Assembly (NCBI GenBank): GCA_947474365.1
Contig: CANJIU010000012.1
Span: forward strand, 1 to 64,000
Source: Opitutia bacterium
GTDB taxonomy: Bacteria; Verrucomicrobiota; Verrucomicrobiia; Opitutales; Opitutaceae
Reading direction: 5' to 3'
Length of the DNA: 64,000 nucleotides
Shown here: one piece after another, positions 17,911-26,556 of the stretch
Layout of the letters: every line of letters starts with the position of its first letter
How positions within the stretch are numbered: position 1 is the first letter of the stretch
Translations under genes and position numbers: made by a program
Notes under the pieces: model-generated
The model's input: the letters and a program-made list of their open reading frames with translations, nothing else
What the model was told of the DNA's origin: nothing
Database searches by the model: none

Positions 17911-20472
17911 ATGTCACTCCGAGACCGTTTGCTCGCGCTCCTCCGCGACCCGGCCTATTCACCCGGCAACGAGTTCGAGCTTTCCCGTCGCCTTCAGCTG
18001 AAGAAAAAAGATCGGGGCAACCTCGCCCATGAGGTCCGATTGATCCTTAAAAGCGGCCACTATGCGCGCGGCGGCAACGGGCGGATCGCCCGGGTCGGAG
18101 AGGAAGCACCGCGGAAAGAGGCTCACCAGGGGCGGGGTGTTTTCGTTCCCACCCGGCGTGGCCCGACGATGCCACCGCCCGAGGACAAGGCAAACAGCCC
18201 GGTGTTGGGCATCCCGCCGCCGGTCCGGGAGTCTCGCCTGGGTGCCCGCGGGGCGAAAAAAAACGCCCCCCAGACTCAGCCGTCCCGCGAACACCGTGCG
18301 GCCGGCCGCGGAGCTGGTCGTTCCTCCCATTCGTCGGCGGCCCCCGCCCCCACCCACTCTCCCGCCGCCCCGGTCCACGCCCCCACCCCGGCCCCTGAAA
18401 CCGCTCCGACTACGCCGGCGAAACCAAAACTGCGCGCGGGTGAACTTGTCGGGCGGATTCAGTTTCGCGCCGGCGGTTCCGCCTTCATCGTGCGCGAGAG
18501 CGTCGCCGGCGAGATGGCGGAGCCCGCGTTGCAGGTTTTCCCCGAGGACACCGGCGTGGCGCTCCCCGGCGATCGGGTGCTCGCCCGCGAGTTCCCTGGC
18601 CGCAAGGGCAAACGCGCAGGGGAGAAAATCGGTGGCGTGGTCCGCGTGCTCGAGCGCGGGCGCGACACGATCATCGGCGAATTGCGCGAAGGACGGCGCG
18701 GCTACGTCGTCCAGCCGGACGATCCCCGGTTCAGTCACGAGATCAAGGTCGACGATCCCACGAAGGGCGGCCTCGTGCCGACGCCGAAACCCGGCGACAA
18801 GGTCGTCGTAGAACTCGGCGAGTGGCTCCGGCGGGAGCAGCCGCTCACGGGCAAGGTCACGGCGCGGCTCGGTCGCACGTTCGAGCCGAGCGCCGAGCTG
18901 CTCGGTATTTTTCTCAAGTACGATTTATCGCGGCAATTTCCCGAGGCGGTTGAACGCGAGGCGGCGGCCATTCCCAACCAGGTGCAACCGCGCGAACTCG
19001 AGGGCCGGCTCGATTACCGGGACAAGGTGGTCTTCACGATCGACCCGGATGATGCCAAGGATTTTGACGACGCGCTTTCCTACGAGGTGCTGGACGGTGG
19101 CGAGGTCCGCGTGGGAATCCACATCGCCGATGTCTCGACGTACGTGCGGCCGGATTCCGCGCTCGATCGCGAGGCACAGCGCCGGGGCAACTCCACCTAT
19201 CTCGTCGGCGTCGTCGTGCCGATGCTGCCGGAGAAACTGTCCAACGGACTTTGTTCGCTCGTCGAGGCGCAGGACCGGCTCGGCAAGGCCGTCTTCCTGA
19301 CCTTTGACCGGAAGGGGCGCATCAAGGACACCGGCTACGCCAACACGGTCATCCGCAGCCGCAAGCGTCTTACTTACAAGCAGGCCTACGCGTTCATCTT
19401 CGAGGACGACATCGAGAAGATCCGCGCCCTGCCGCTGCCGCCAAAACATCAGACCGGATCGACCGGGCGGGCGCTGCGCGACTTGAGCGACGCCGAACTG
19501 CGCGACTTGCAGACGTGGAACCGCGCGCTGTGGAAGATTGCCTCTAAACTCCGCCAAGACCGGATGGCGCACGGCAGCCTCGATCTCGACATGCCCGAGA
19601 CAAAAATCTTCGTCGACGAAAAGGGTTATGCGGATCGGCTGGAACGAATCGAGCACGACGAAAGTCACCAGCTGATCGAGGAGTTCATGCTCGCCGCGAA
19701 TGAAGCCGTCGCACGGCTGACGCGCACCGACAAGCTGCCGTCGTTGTATCGCGTCCACGACGAGCCGGATATCGAGAAACTGCAGGAGTATCGATCGCTG
19801 CTCGCGACGTTCGGCATCAAGGTGAGCGACCTGACCCGGCGCGAGGAACTGGTTCGACTCCTCGAGTTGCTCCGCACGCATCCGCAGGGCTATACGTTGC
19901 GCACCCAATTGCTGCGCAGCCTCAAGAAGGCCGTCTACCGTCACACGGCGGACGGGCATTTCGGGCTGAGCAAGAAGGACTACACGCACTTCACCTCTCC
20001 CATCCGCCGCTATGCCGACCTGGTGGTCCACCGGGTGTTTGAGCACCACCTCGCGAAACACGGCGGCTCCGCCGGTCATGGTCCGGGCTACGATCTGCCC
20101 AAGGTGACGCGCCTCGGCGAGCACCTCAGTCTCACGGAGGTCAACAGCGCCGAAGCCGAGCGGGACAGCGTGAAGGTGAAATTGCTGGAGTATTTCGAAC
20201 GCGAACTCGACAAGCAGCCGAGGACCCGGTTCGCCGCCATCATCACCGATGTCCGGTCGAACGGGTTCTTCATCGAGCTGACCGAGTCGATGACGTTCGG
20301 CTTTGTCGCGGCCAGTGCGCTGGGCGACGACTATTACGCGCTGAACACGGCGGGGACGGCCTTGGTCGGGCGCAAGAAGAAGAAGCGCTTCGAGGCCAAC
20401 GCCCGGCTCGAGGTGGTCGTGGACAAAGTCGATCGGTACAAACGCTTGATCGATTTCCTCCCGGTGGCTTGA
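17911..20472 (+). CDS. rnr: Ribonuclease R with a long low-complexity insert
   Basis: An 853-residue 3'-5' exoribonuclease that degrades structured RNA. Order: N-terminal winged-helix-like region (about 1-65); a Pro/Ala/Arg-rich, probably disordered stretch (about 66-175), absent from typical RNase R; cold-shock domains (about 176-340); the RNB catalytic domain with the metal-binding run DPDDAKDFDDALS near residue 376 and later HFTSPIRRYADLVVHR; and a C-terminal S1 domain (FAAIITDVRSNGFFIELTES). The Lys-rich C-terminal tail of the E. coli enzyme is missing; the protein ends after IDFLPVA. The start has no Shine-Dalgarno sequence and is preceded by a pyrimidine-rich leader. The DUF5069 gene follows 23 bp downstream. 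Confidence 0.93.
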   Translation: MSLRDRLLALLRDPAYSPGNEFELSRRLQLKKKDRGNLAHEVRLILKSGHYARGGNGRIARVGEEAPRKEAHQGRGVFVPTRRGPTMPPPEDKANSPVLGIPPPVRESRLGARGAKKNAPQTQPSREHRAAGRGAGRSSHSSAAPAPTHSPAAPVHAPTPAPETAPTTPAKPKLRAGELVGRIQFRAGGSAFIVRESVAGEMAEPALQVFPEDTGVALPGDRVLAREFPGRKGKRAGEKIGGVVRVLERGRDTIIGELREGRRGYVVQPDDPRFSHEIKVDDPTKGGLVPTPKPGDKVVVELGEWLRREQPLTGKVTARLGRTFEPSAELLGIFLKYDLSRQFPEAVEREAAAIPNQVQPRELEGRLDYRDKVVFTIDPDDAKDFDDALSYEVLDGGEVRVGIHIADVSTYVRPDSALDREAQRRGNSTYLVGVVVPMLPEKLSNGLCSLVEAQDRLGKAVFLTFDRKGRIKDTGYANTVIRSRKRLTYKQAYAFIFEDDIEKIRALPLPPKHQTGSTGRALRDLSDAELRDLQTWNRALWKIASKLRQDRMAHGSLDLDMPETKIFVDEKGYADRLERIEHDESHQLIEEFMLAANEAVARLTRTDKLPSLYRVHDEPDIEKLQEYRSLLATFGIKVSDLTRREELVRLLELLRTHPQGYTLRTQLLRSLKKAVYRHTADGHFGLSKKDYTHFTSPIRRYADLVVHRVFEHHLAKHGGSAGHGPGYDLPKVTRLGEHLSLTEVNSAEAERDSVKVKLLEYFERELDKQPRTRFAAIITDVRSNGFFIELTESMTFGFVAASALGDDYYALNTAGTALVGRKKKKRFEANARLEVVVDKVDRYKRLIDFLPVA

Positions 20473-20495
20473 ACGGGAGGCCGTTTTTCGACGCC

Positions 20496-21041
20496 ATGAA
20501 GCACTTCGAATTTCCCGCCCGTTTTCGCTCCGTTTACGACCAGGCGGTCAAGCTCTACGCGAGCGGCCAACGAGGACCGCAGACGTTTTTCTCCGCGGAC
20601 GAACGCGCGTTTCTCGCCGCGAACGGCATCAGCCCGCAGAACGTCTATGATTACGCCGAGGATCATCTGGGCTACGACGGCGAACCCGGGTTCGAGCATG
20701 CGCTCACGATCGAAACGGTGCGGCGAGATTACTTCCTGAACGTCCAGCACGGCCGCGCGTCTTCCGTCGTTCTCGACCTGGCGACACTACCGGGCAAGTC
20801 GGAGACCGTGCGCGGCATCGCGTGGCTGCCGCGGCTGATGCCCAAGGCACTGGCCAAACTCCGGGGCGAACTGCCGTCCACGTTGATGTATTGCTGCGGA
20901 GGGGATCGGAATTTCTTCCAGCAGCACAACATTCTTCCCGCGGAGTTTCTCTCCTTGGTCTGGCGGCACGAAGACGACCTCGGCGCGATTCCGGCTTGGG
21001 TCGAGCAGCGCCGCCTTGCGCAGGGGCAAGCCGGGCAGTGA
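20496..21041 (+). CDS. DUF5069-like protein
   Basis: A 181-residue soluble protein, probably of the DUF5069 family found in Verrucomicrobia and relatives. Its function is unknown. The recognisable part is the central and C-terminal segment: VRGIAWLPRLMPKALAKLRG, ELPSTLMYCCGGDRNFF and FLSLVWRHEDDLGAIPAWVE. The N-terminal half starts KHFEFPARFRSVYDQAVKLY. I start at ATG 20496, not at the earlier in-frame TTG at 20469, because the latter overlaps the end of rnr; a GGGAGG lies 15 nt upstream, rather far. It lies between rnr and the carbamoyltransferase gene with gaps of 23 and 7 bp, so it is probably co-transcribed with both. Confidence 0.7.
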   Translation: MKHFEFPARFRSVYDQAVKLYASGQRGPQTFFSADERAFLAANGISPQNVYDYAEDHLGYDGEPGFEHALTIETVRRDYFLNVQHGRASSVVLDLATLPGKSETVRGIAWLPRLMPKALAKLRGELPSTLMYCCGGDRNFFQQHNILPAEFLSLVWRHEDDLGAIPAWVEQRRLAQGQAGQ

Positions 21042-21048
21042 CGGTGGG

Positions 21049-22899
21049 ATGAGGACCCCGGTCATATTGGGAATCTCGGGGTATTACCACGACAGTGCAG
21101 CCTGTCTGGTCTGCGGCGGAGAAATCGTGGCGGCGGCGCAGGAGGAGCGGTTCACGCGGATCAAACACGATGCGGATTTTCCCACGCAAGCGGTGGAGTA
21201 CGTGCTGCGCGAAGGCGGCGTGACTCCGGAGGATTTGGACTACGTCGTGTTCTACGACAAACCGTTCCTCAAATTCGACCGACTCCTGGAGACCTATCTC
21301 GCCTATGCGCCGGCGGGATTGCGGTCGTTCATGATGGCGATGCCGCTGTGGCTGCGGACGAAGCTCCACCTGCCCCGGGAAATCAGCCGGGCCCTGGACG
21401 GGCGCTATCGAAAAGGAATCGTTTTCACCGGCCACCACGAGTCGCACGCAGCGAGCGCGTTCTTTCCCTCGCCCTTCGAGGAGGCCGCGATTCTGACGAT
21501 CGATGGAGTCGGCGAATGGGACACCGCCGCGATCGGACACGGCAAGGGCAACCGGCTGGAATTGCTCAAAACCCTCCGCTTCCCTCATTCGCTGGGGCTG
21601 CTTTACAGCGCGGTGACGTATTTCTGCGGCTTCAAGGTCAACTCCGGCGAATACAAGCTCATGGGCCTCGCACCCTATGGCGAACCGCGGTTTGCGAAGG
21701 AGATTCTGGAAACCCTGGTTGATCTCAAGGAAGACGGTTCGCTGGCGATGGACATGAGTTATTTCGACTATCCCGCGGGACTGAGGATGACGTCGAAAAA
21801 ACTGGAGGCGTTGTTTGGCGGGCCGCCGCGGAAACCGGAAGCCAAGATCATGCAGCGCGAAATGGATTTGGCCGCTTCGATCCAGCAGGTGACGGAGGAG
21901 GCCGTGCTGCGCATGGCGCGCACCGCGCAAAAGCTGACGGGAGCGCGGACGTTGTGCCTGGCCGGAGGCGTGGCGCTCAACTGTGTCGCGAACGGAAAAC
22001 TGGCGCGGGCGGGAATTTTTGACGACATCTTCGTCCAACCCGCGCCGGGCGATGCCGGGTGCGCGCTCGGGGCGGCGCTGTTTGTGCATCACCAATTGCT
22101 GGGCAAACCCCGCGCGCCCGGCGGTCGCGACGGAATGCGCGGGTCGCTCCTTGGACCGTCCTTCCGAAACGAGGAAATCACGGCGACGCTGGACCGGCTG
22201 GGGCTCCCGTATAAGGCAATCCACGAAGAGGCGGAATTGCTGCGCGTGGTGGCAGCGGCGGTTGCGGCCGGTCAAGTGGTGGGCTGGTTTCAGGGTCGGA
22301 TGGAATTCGGACCGCGATCGTTGGGCGCCCGCAGCATTCTCGGCGATGCCCGCGATCCCGGAATGCAGGCGAAAATGAACCTGCGCATCAAATTCCGGGA
22401 GTCATTTCGGCCGTTCGCCCCGGCGGTGCTGGCGGAGGACGCGGCGCGGTTCTTCGAGTTGGATCGAGAGTCGCCCTACATGCTGCTGGTAGCCCCGGTG
22501 CGGGCGGAATTGAGGCGTGTCGTCACGGCGGAAGAGGCTCCGTCGATGACCGATCCGGACCTGCGCAAACGGGTCAACGTGCCGCGCTCGACCCTCCCGG
22601 CCGTGACGCACGTCGACATGTCGGCGCGCGTGCAAACGGTGGACGCGGAGCGGCATGGTCGGTTTTATCGGCTGCTGCAGGAATTCAGACGGCAAACCGG
22701 CTGCGGCGTCATGATCAATACGAGCTTCAATATTCGCGGCGAGCCCATCGTCTGCACCCCGGAGGACGCCTGCCGGTGTTTCTTGGCGACCGAGATGGAC
22801 CTGCTCGTGCTGGAGAATTGTGTGCTGCAGCAGTCAGAGCAGCGCGTCACGAGCGCGGAGGAGCAGCAACAGTACGTTGCCAGCTTCGAACTCGATTGA
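21049..22899 (+). CDS. Carbamoyltransferase, NodU/CmcH/TobZ family
   Basis: A 616-residue O-carbamoyltransferase, a family that transfers a carbamoyl group from carbamoyl phosphate, through carbamoyl-AMP, to a hydroxyl of a sugar or secondary metabolite. The N-terminal Kae1-like domain has GISGYYHDSAACLV, the metal-binding GHHESHAASAFFPS, and DGVGEWDTAA. The C-terminal YrdC-like domain has GRMEFGPRSLGARSIL and VMINTSFNIRGEPIVCTPEDA, the latter family-diagnostic. ATG at 21049 fits the fold; GGTGGG directly precedes it. The next two genes encode SxtJ-like and DUF5989 membrane proteins with gaps of 13 and 8 bp, so the product probably acts at the inner face of the membrane. No sugar biosynthesis genes are adjacent, and the acceptor is unknown. 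Confidence 0.9.
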   Translation: MRTPVILGISGYYHDSAACLVCGGEIVAAAQEERFTRIKHDADFPTQAVEYVLREGGVTPEDLDYVVFYDKPFLKFDRLLETYLAYAPAGLRSFMMAMPLWLRTKLHLPREISRALDGRYRKGIVFTGHHESHAASAFFPSPFEEAAILTIDGVGEWDTAAIGHGKGNRLELLKTLRFPHSLGLLYSAVTYFCGFKVNSGEYKLMGLAPYGEPRFAKEILETLVDLKEDGSLAMDMSYFDYPAGLRMTSKKLEALFGGPPRKPEAKIMQREMDLAASIQQVTEEAVLRMARTAQKLTGARTLCLAGGVALNCVANGKLARAGIFDDIFVQPAPGDAGCALGAALFVHHQLLGKPRAPGGRDGMRGSLLGPSFRNEEITATLDRLGLPYKAIHEEAELLRVVAAAVAAGQVVGWFQGRMEFGPRSLGARSILGDARDPGMQAKMNLRIKFRESFRPFAPAVLAEDAARFFELDRESPYMLLVAPVRAELRRVVTAEEAPSMTDPDLRKRVNVPRSTLPAVTHVDMSARVQTVDAERHGRFYRLLQEFRRQTGCGVMINTSFNIRGEPIVCTPEDACRCFLATEMDLLVLENCVLQQSEQRVTSAEEQQQYVASFELD

Positions 22900-22912
22900 A
22901 GGGATTCGCGTC

Positions 22913-23353
22913 ATGGTAAATCCGTTCAATGAGGTGAATTGGAAGCCCGGTCGGTCAGAGCGGCGCAAATTCGCCGTGAGCCTGATGATCGGATTTCCGG
23001 CGATCGCGGTCGGGCTGCTCCTGGCCGGGCGACTGAACGGAGGTAGTTGGCGCATTGAACTGCCACTGGCGGTGGGAGGAATCGGACTGGCCGCGGGACT
23101 TGTGTTCTGGGCGTTGCCGCAAATCGTCCGGCCGTTCTACCTCGGATGGTATGCAGTCGCGTGCTCCATCGGCTTCGTCATTGGGAACGCGGCACTCGCA
23201 GCCGTCTATTTGTTGCTGTTTACGCCAATCGGTCTCGTGCGGCGCGCCTTCGGTCGGCAGACGTTCAGCAAGGGCTTCGACCGGGGAGCCACGACCTATT
23301 GGCGAGAGGCACGGAAGACGGTCGACCTGACAAAGTACTACCGCCAGTTTTGA
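22913..23353 (+). CDS. SxtJ family membrane protein
   Basis: A 146-residue membrane protein resembling the SxtJ family, named after a saxitoxin-cluster gene of unknown function that sits next to the carbamoyltransferase sxtI. Seen: a short polar N-terminus (NPFNEVNWKPGRSERRKF), three hydrophobic segments (about 22-40, 51-70 and 78-104), and a basic C-terminal tail ending in WREARKTVDLTKYYRQF. A good ribosome-binding sequence, AAGGG, lies about 10 nt before ATG 22913, unusual for this window. The close spacing with the carbamoyltransferase and DUF5989 genes supports one transcription unit and possibly one complex. Confidence 0.8.
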   Translation: MVNPFNEVNWKPGRSERRKFAVSLMIGFPAIAVGLLLAGRLNGGSWRIELPLAVGGIGLAAGLVFWALPQIVRPFYLGWYAVACSIGFVIGNAALAAVYLLLFTPIGLVRRAFGRQTFSKGFDRGATTYWREARKTVDLTKYYRQF

Positions 23354-23361
23354 AATCGACG

Positions 23362-23562
23362 ATGAACGACGACGAGAAGGCACGGGCATTTGAACAGGCG
23401 GGCAAGCGGACGCGAACCGGCGTGGCCGGGGAATTCATCCTGTTCCTGAAGGAGAACAAGAAATTCTGGCTGATCCCGCCGCTGGTGGCGCTGCTGCTGC
23501 TCGGCCTGTTGGTGCTGCTCGGCGGGACTGCGGCGGCGCCGTTCATCTACACGCTTTTTTGA
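23362..23562 (+). CDS. DUF5989-like small membrane protein
   Basis: A 66-residue protein with a charged N-terminal half (MNDDEKARAFEQAGKR), the conserved-looking GEFILFLKENKKFWLIP, and a single C-terminal membrane helix (about 41-63) ending YTLF. This is the pattern of the DUF5989 family, small proteins found beside SxtJ-type and carbamoyltransferase genes. It occupies the place of sxtK in the saxitoxin cluster, but whether it is the same family needs a profile search. It starts 8 bp after the SxtJ-like gene. It is the last gene of the operon, followed 49 bp later by the convergent end of the pentapeptide gene. Confidence 0.72.
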   Translation: MNDDEKARAFEQAGKRTRTGVAGEFILFLKENKKFWLIPPLVALLLLGLLVLLGGTAAAPFIYTLF

Positions 23563-23611
23563 AGGCGGGACATGCCGTCCGCTCGGAGCGGGACCCTTTT
23601 CCGCGCCCGAC

Positions 23612-24451
23612 TCACTTCGCCGCCCCGTCCCCGGACCACCGCAGATAATCCTGTTTGAACGCCGGGTCGGCGCTGTCGTTCGGCGGAAATTTCTTCTTCA
23701 ACAGCGCGACCTGCTCGGTCGTGAGCCCGCGCGCGCACCACCAATTGGAATTGGTGAAGTCAGCATCCGTCAGATCGGCACCGTCGAGGCGCGCCAGCGA
23801 GAGATTGGCGCCTCTCAGGATGGCCGACTCCAATTTCGCACCGGAGAGATTTGCACCCATCAGTTTTGCGCCGGTCAGGTTTGCCATCAGGCAGTCGACG
23901 TCGGAGAGATCCGCGACCGCAAAATCGGCGTTCTCCGCCTGCACCTGCTCAATCGTGCCGGCACTCAGGCTGGCCCGCCGCAGCGTCGCCCCTTTGAGGA
24001 TGGCATGCAGCAACCGCGCCTCCGTCAGATTGGCCTGGCTGAGATCGGCTCCGGTGAGATCGGCCAACTCGAATGACGTGCGCGAGAGTTTGGCCGCGTT
24101 GAGATTGGCTCCGGTCAGATTGGCTCGCTGGAACCCGGCGCTTTGCACGTCCACGCCCGGCATCACGATTCCAGCCAAACTCAACCCGCGGAGATCGGCG
24201 GCCCGCCACTCCCGGTTTCCGGCCGCGACGAGATGACGAAACGCGGACTCACGCTCCCCCGGCGTGGAGCCCGGCTGACACAGCGCCCAGAAATCGTGCT
24301 CCCGCGATCCGCTTTGCTGCTGTTGAATCAACCTGCTCGTCAGCCAGACGTTCGCCGTCAACAGCGCGAGGACGGCCACGACCACCACGGGCAGGGCGAT
24401 TTGGAACCATCGCGCCGGGCCGCGCTCGGATGGACTTGAATTTTCGTTCAT
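23612..24451 (-). CDS. Membrane-anchored pentapeptide-repeat protein
   Basis: A 279-residue protein with one N-terminal membrane helix (about 16-38) and then a pentapeptide-repeat domain (about 80-240) of the A(D/N)Lxx type, forming a right-handed four-sided beta-helix: examples are LTGANLNAAKLSRTSFELAD and LTGAKLMGANLSGAKLESAI. About 30 repeats are visible. The C-terminus (TTEQVALLKKKFPPND) is a short helix. With the helix first, the repeat domain probably faces the periplasm. Roles of such proteins vary and none can be assigned here; this is not a Qnr-type protein, which lacks a membrane anchor. It is divergent from the SGNH protein gene with 64 bp between starts and convergent with the DUF5989 gene. 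Confidence 0.88.
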   Translation of the reverse strand: MNENSSPSERGPARWFQIALPVVVVAVLALLTANVWLTSRLIQQQQSGSREHDFWALCQPGSTPGERESAFRHLVAAGNREWRAADLRGLSLAGIVMPGVDVQSAGFQRANLTGANLNAAKLSRTSFELADLTGADLSQANLTEARLLHAILKGATLRRASLSAGTIEQVQAENADFAVADLSDVDCLMANLTGAKLMGANLSGAKLESAILRGANLSLARLDGADLTDADFTNSNWWCARGLTTEQVALLKKKFPPNDSADPAFKQDYLRWSGDGAAK

Positions 24452-24515
24452 GATGACGTGCTAATCACTTGGGGTTTATGCTCCATCGGGCCAAAGCCGT
24501 GACGACCGGATATTG

Positions 24516-26240
24516 ATGAACGACCGAAATACAACCACTGAAAATGCCACCGGTGCGCCCCCGCCATCGGAAGGGCGACGCTCGGCTCGCGGTCGCGCGC
24601 GTCGCATTTTATTCACCTTCGGAGCAATCCTCGCCAGCCTGCTGCCACTGCTCGTCGTCGAGGGAGGGCTCCGGCTTTTCGGGATTGGCCGGCCGGTCGA
24701 CACCCCTGATCCATTCGCCGGTTTCAACCGCAACTTTCCCCTCTTTGAACGGCAGGGCGCGGTCTATCGGACGTCGCGCAACCGGGCGCCGTTCGTCGCC
24801 TCCCAGGAATTTTTGGCGGAAAAGCCCCGCAACGGCTTCCGGATCTTTTGCTTTGGCGGCTCAACGGTCTACGGCCACCCTTATCTTGGCGACACCGCGT
24901 TTCCCAAGTGGCTCGAACTGGAGCTGAAGGGCGTTGATCCCACGCGTTCGTGGCAGGCGATCAATTGCGGCGGCGTTTCCTACGCCAGTTATCGCATCGT
25001 CCCGCTCGCCAAGGAGGTGCTGCAATACAAACCCGACCTGATCATCGTGGCAACGGGGCACAACGAGTTTCTGGAGGACCGAACTTACACGTCGCTCAAA
25101 TCGCGTTCCGCCGGCTGGGCCTGGCTCCAAGGCAAGGCCTCCTCCCTTCACACGGTGACCCTCGCCCGAAACTGGTGGGTTCGCGTACGACCGCCCGCCA
25201 GCCCAGCCGACGCCGCGCCCGGGAAAGAGGTCGAACTAGGTCCGGGAGTGAACACGCGGCTCGACAATGCCAGCGGTTACGCGTCCTACCGCCGCGATGA
25301 CGCGTGGCATCAGCGCGTCCTCGCGCAGTACGACGAGTCGGTTCGCTCGATCGTCGCCAACTGTCAGGCCGCGCACGTTCCGATTCTCCTGGTCAAACTG
25401 GGGTCCAACCTGCGCGACTGCCCTCCTTTCAAATCCGAACACCGCACGGGTTTGGCACCGGAGCCGGAGTCCGACTGGCAGGCGGCGTTCGACATTGCGA
25501 CGGCCGCCGAGAAAATCGACCCGGCGCGCGCCCTGCGCTATTATCAGGAAGCCGCGGCCATCGACGGCGAGCACGCGTTACTCAGTTACCGGATCGCACG
25601 CGTCCTGGATCGGATGGGACGCAGACCGGAGGCGCTGACTTATTATCAGCGAGCGAGGGATGCCGATATCTGCCCGCTGCGCATCATGGCACCGTTCGAA
25701 CAGGCGCTGGTCCGCATCGCCGGAGAGACCCGAACGCCGTTGGTGGACGCCGAACGCTTGCTGGCCGCGCGAAGTTTCGACGGCATCCCCGGCTTCGACT
25801 GGTATGTTGATCACGTTCATCCGACGATCGGCGGGCATCAATTGATCGCCGGAGCGCTTGCGGTGCAGATGCGCGAGAGCGGACTCGTGGCCCGTTCCGC
25901 GGTCTGGCCCGACGATAAACGCGTGGCCACTTACGCGCGCCATCTGCAGGAACTCGGGCCGGCGTATTTTGCCGACGGCGAGCGGAGGGTCGGCTGGCTT
26001 GAGCATTGGGCGCAGCGCCAACGCCTCGCAGCGGAGACGATTCCGAACGACGCGCCCGGCTATGCCCGTTTGGGTTTTCGCCGGCTCGACCTGGGCGAAG
26101 ACAACGCCGCTTGGGAATCCCTCGGCGACGCGCTCAAGCGCGATCCCGGTGTGCGCGGCATGATTCAAGGACGGGCGAAGGATCTGGTGGCCGAAGGCCG
26201 GCCGGATCGCGCCGCGGCCCTCCTGCAACACGCAAACTGA
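24516..26240 (+). CDS. Membrane-anchored SGNH-type hydrolase with TPR-like region
   Basis: A 574-residue protein. After a basic cytoplasmic tail and one membrane helix (about 31-50), an SGNH/GDSL-like domain follows: GGST (114-117, Ser116 as nucleophile), NCGGVSYASYR with the Gly of block II, GHNEF (181-185, Asn183) and DHVH (432-435, the Asp/His pair). A segment of TPR-like helices (about 320-385, including YYQEAAAIDGEHALLSYRIA) is inserted between blocks, and a helical C-terminal region follows. It may remove or transfer acyl or other ester groups on an envelope polysaccharide. SGNH proteins of this type often accompany SxtJ/DUF5989 clusters, which fits its position. ATG 24516 is preferred over an adjacent TTG. 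Confidence 0.8.
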   Translation: MNDRNTTTENATGAPPPSEGRRSARGRARRILFTFGAILASLLPLLVVEGGLRLFGIGRPVDTPDPFAGFNRNFPLFERQGAVYRTSRNRAPFVASQEFLAEKPRNGFRIFCFGGSTVYGHPYLGDTAFPKWLELELKGVDPTRSWQAINCGGVSYASYRIVPLAKEVLQYKPDLIIVATGHNEFLEDRTYTSLKSRSAGWAWLQGKASSLHTVTLARNWWVRVRPPASPADAAPGKEVELGPGVNTRLDNASGYASYRRDDAWHQRVLAQYDESVRSIVANCQAAHVPILLVKLGSNLRDCPPFKSEHRTGLAPEPESDWQAAFDIATAAEKIDPARALRYYQEAAAIDGEHALLSYRIARVLDRMGRRPEALTYYQRARDADICPLRIMAPFEQALVRIAGETRTPLVDAERLLAARSFDGIPGFDWYVDHVHPTIGGHQLIAGALAVQMRESGLVARSAVWPDDKRVATYARHLQELGPAYFADGERRVGWLEHWAQRQRLAAETIPNDAPGYARLGFRRLDLGEDNAAWESLGDALKRDPGVRGMIQGRAKDLVAEGRPDRAAALLQHAN

Positions 26241-26556
26241 ACTGCAATCCCCACGACGGGGAATCATTCCGATTTCTGGTTGTCGGGCGCATCCCGTTTT
26301 TGGACAGGCGAAACACGCATCGATCACCATCGTGCAACCGCTGGAGCCGTGACGCCCCCGTCGCGGTTTCGAACCACGCGACGGGGCGTCGCGTCCCCAG
26401 TGTCCAGAAATTGAGATACGCCCCTGATTGTCGCCGAAAAGACTGGGCTCCTGAAATCCTTTCTTTCGGGTCAGGGGATCCCCTTCCGCGGCAACGCGGT
26501 GTCGGTTTACTCGCCGCGTCATCCAGCGGGACCGTCCGACGCAATCGTTATCGGAC
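26241..26556. other. Intergenic stretch with a MITE-like repeat
   Basis: 316 bp between the SGNH gene and the convergent PspB-like gene. Positions 26285-26424 are a full copy of the dispersed repeat; the rest shows no gene or terminator. Confidence 0.6.
26285..26424 (+). repeat. Dispersed MITE-like repeat, full-length reference copy
   Basis: 140 bp. The left end GGGCGCATCCC...TTTTTGGACA and the right end TGTCCAGAAATTGAGATACGCCCC are imperfect inverted repeats of about 22 bp. The core is a palindrome around TTTCGAACCACGCGACG, with arms GACGCCCCCGTCGCG and CGCGACGGGGCGTC (one bulged base), followed by GCGTCCCCAG. Confidence 0.8.

Noticed and set aside
20704-22275. 523-codon open frame antisense to the carbamoyltransferase
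   Set aside because: It is Arg/His-rich with no family similarity, and the opposite frame encodes a complete conserved enzyme; such shadows are common at this GC content.
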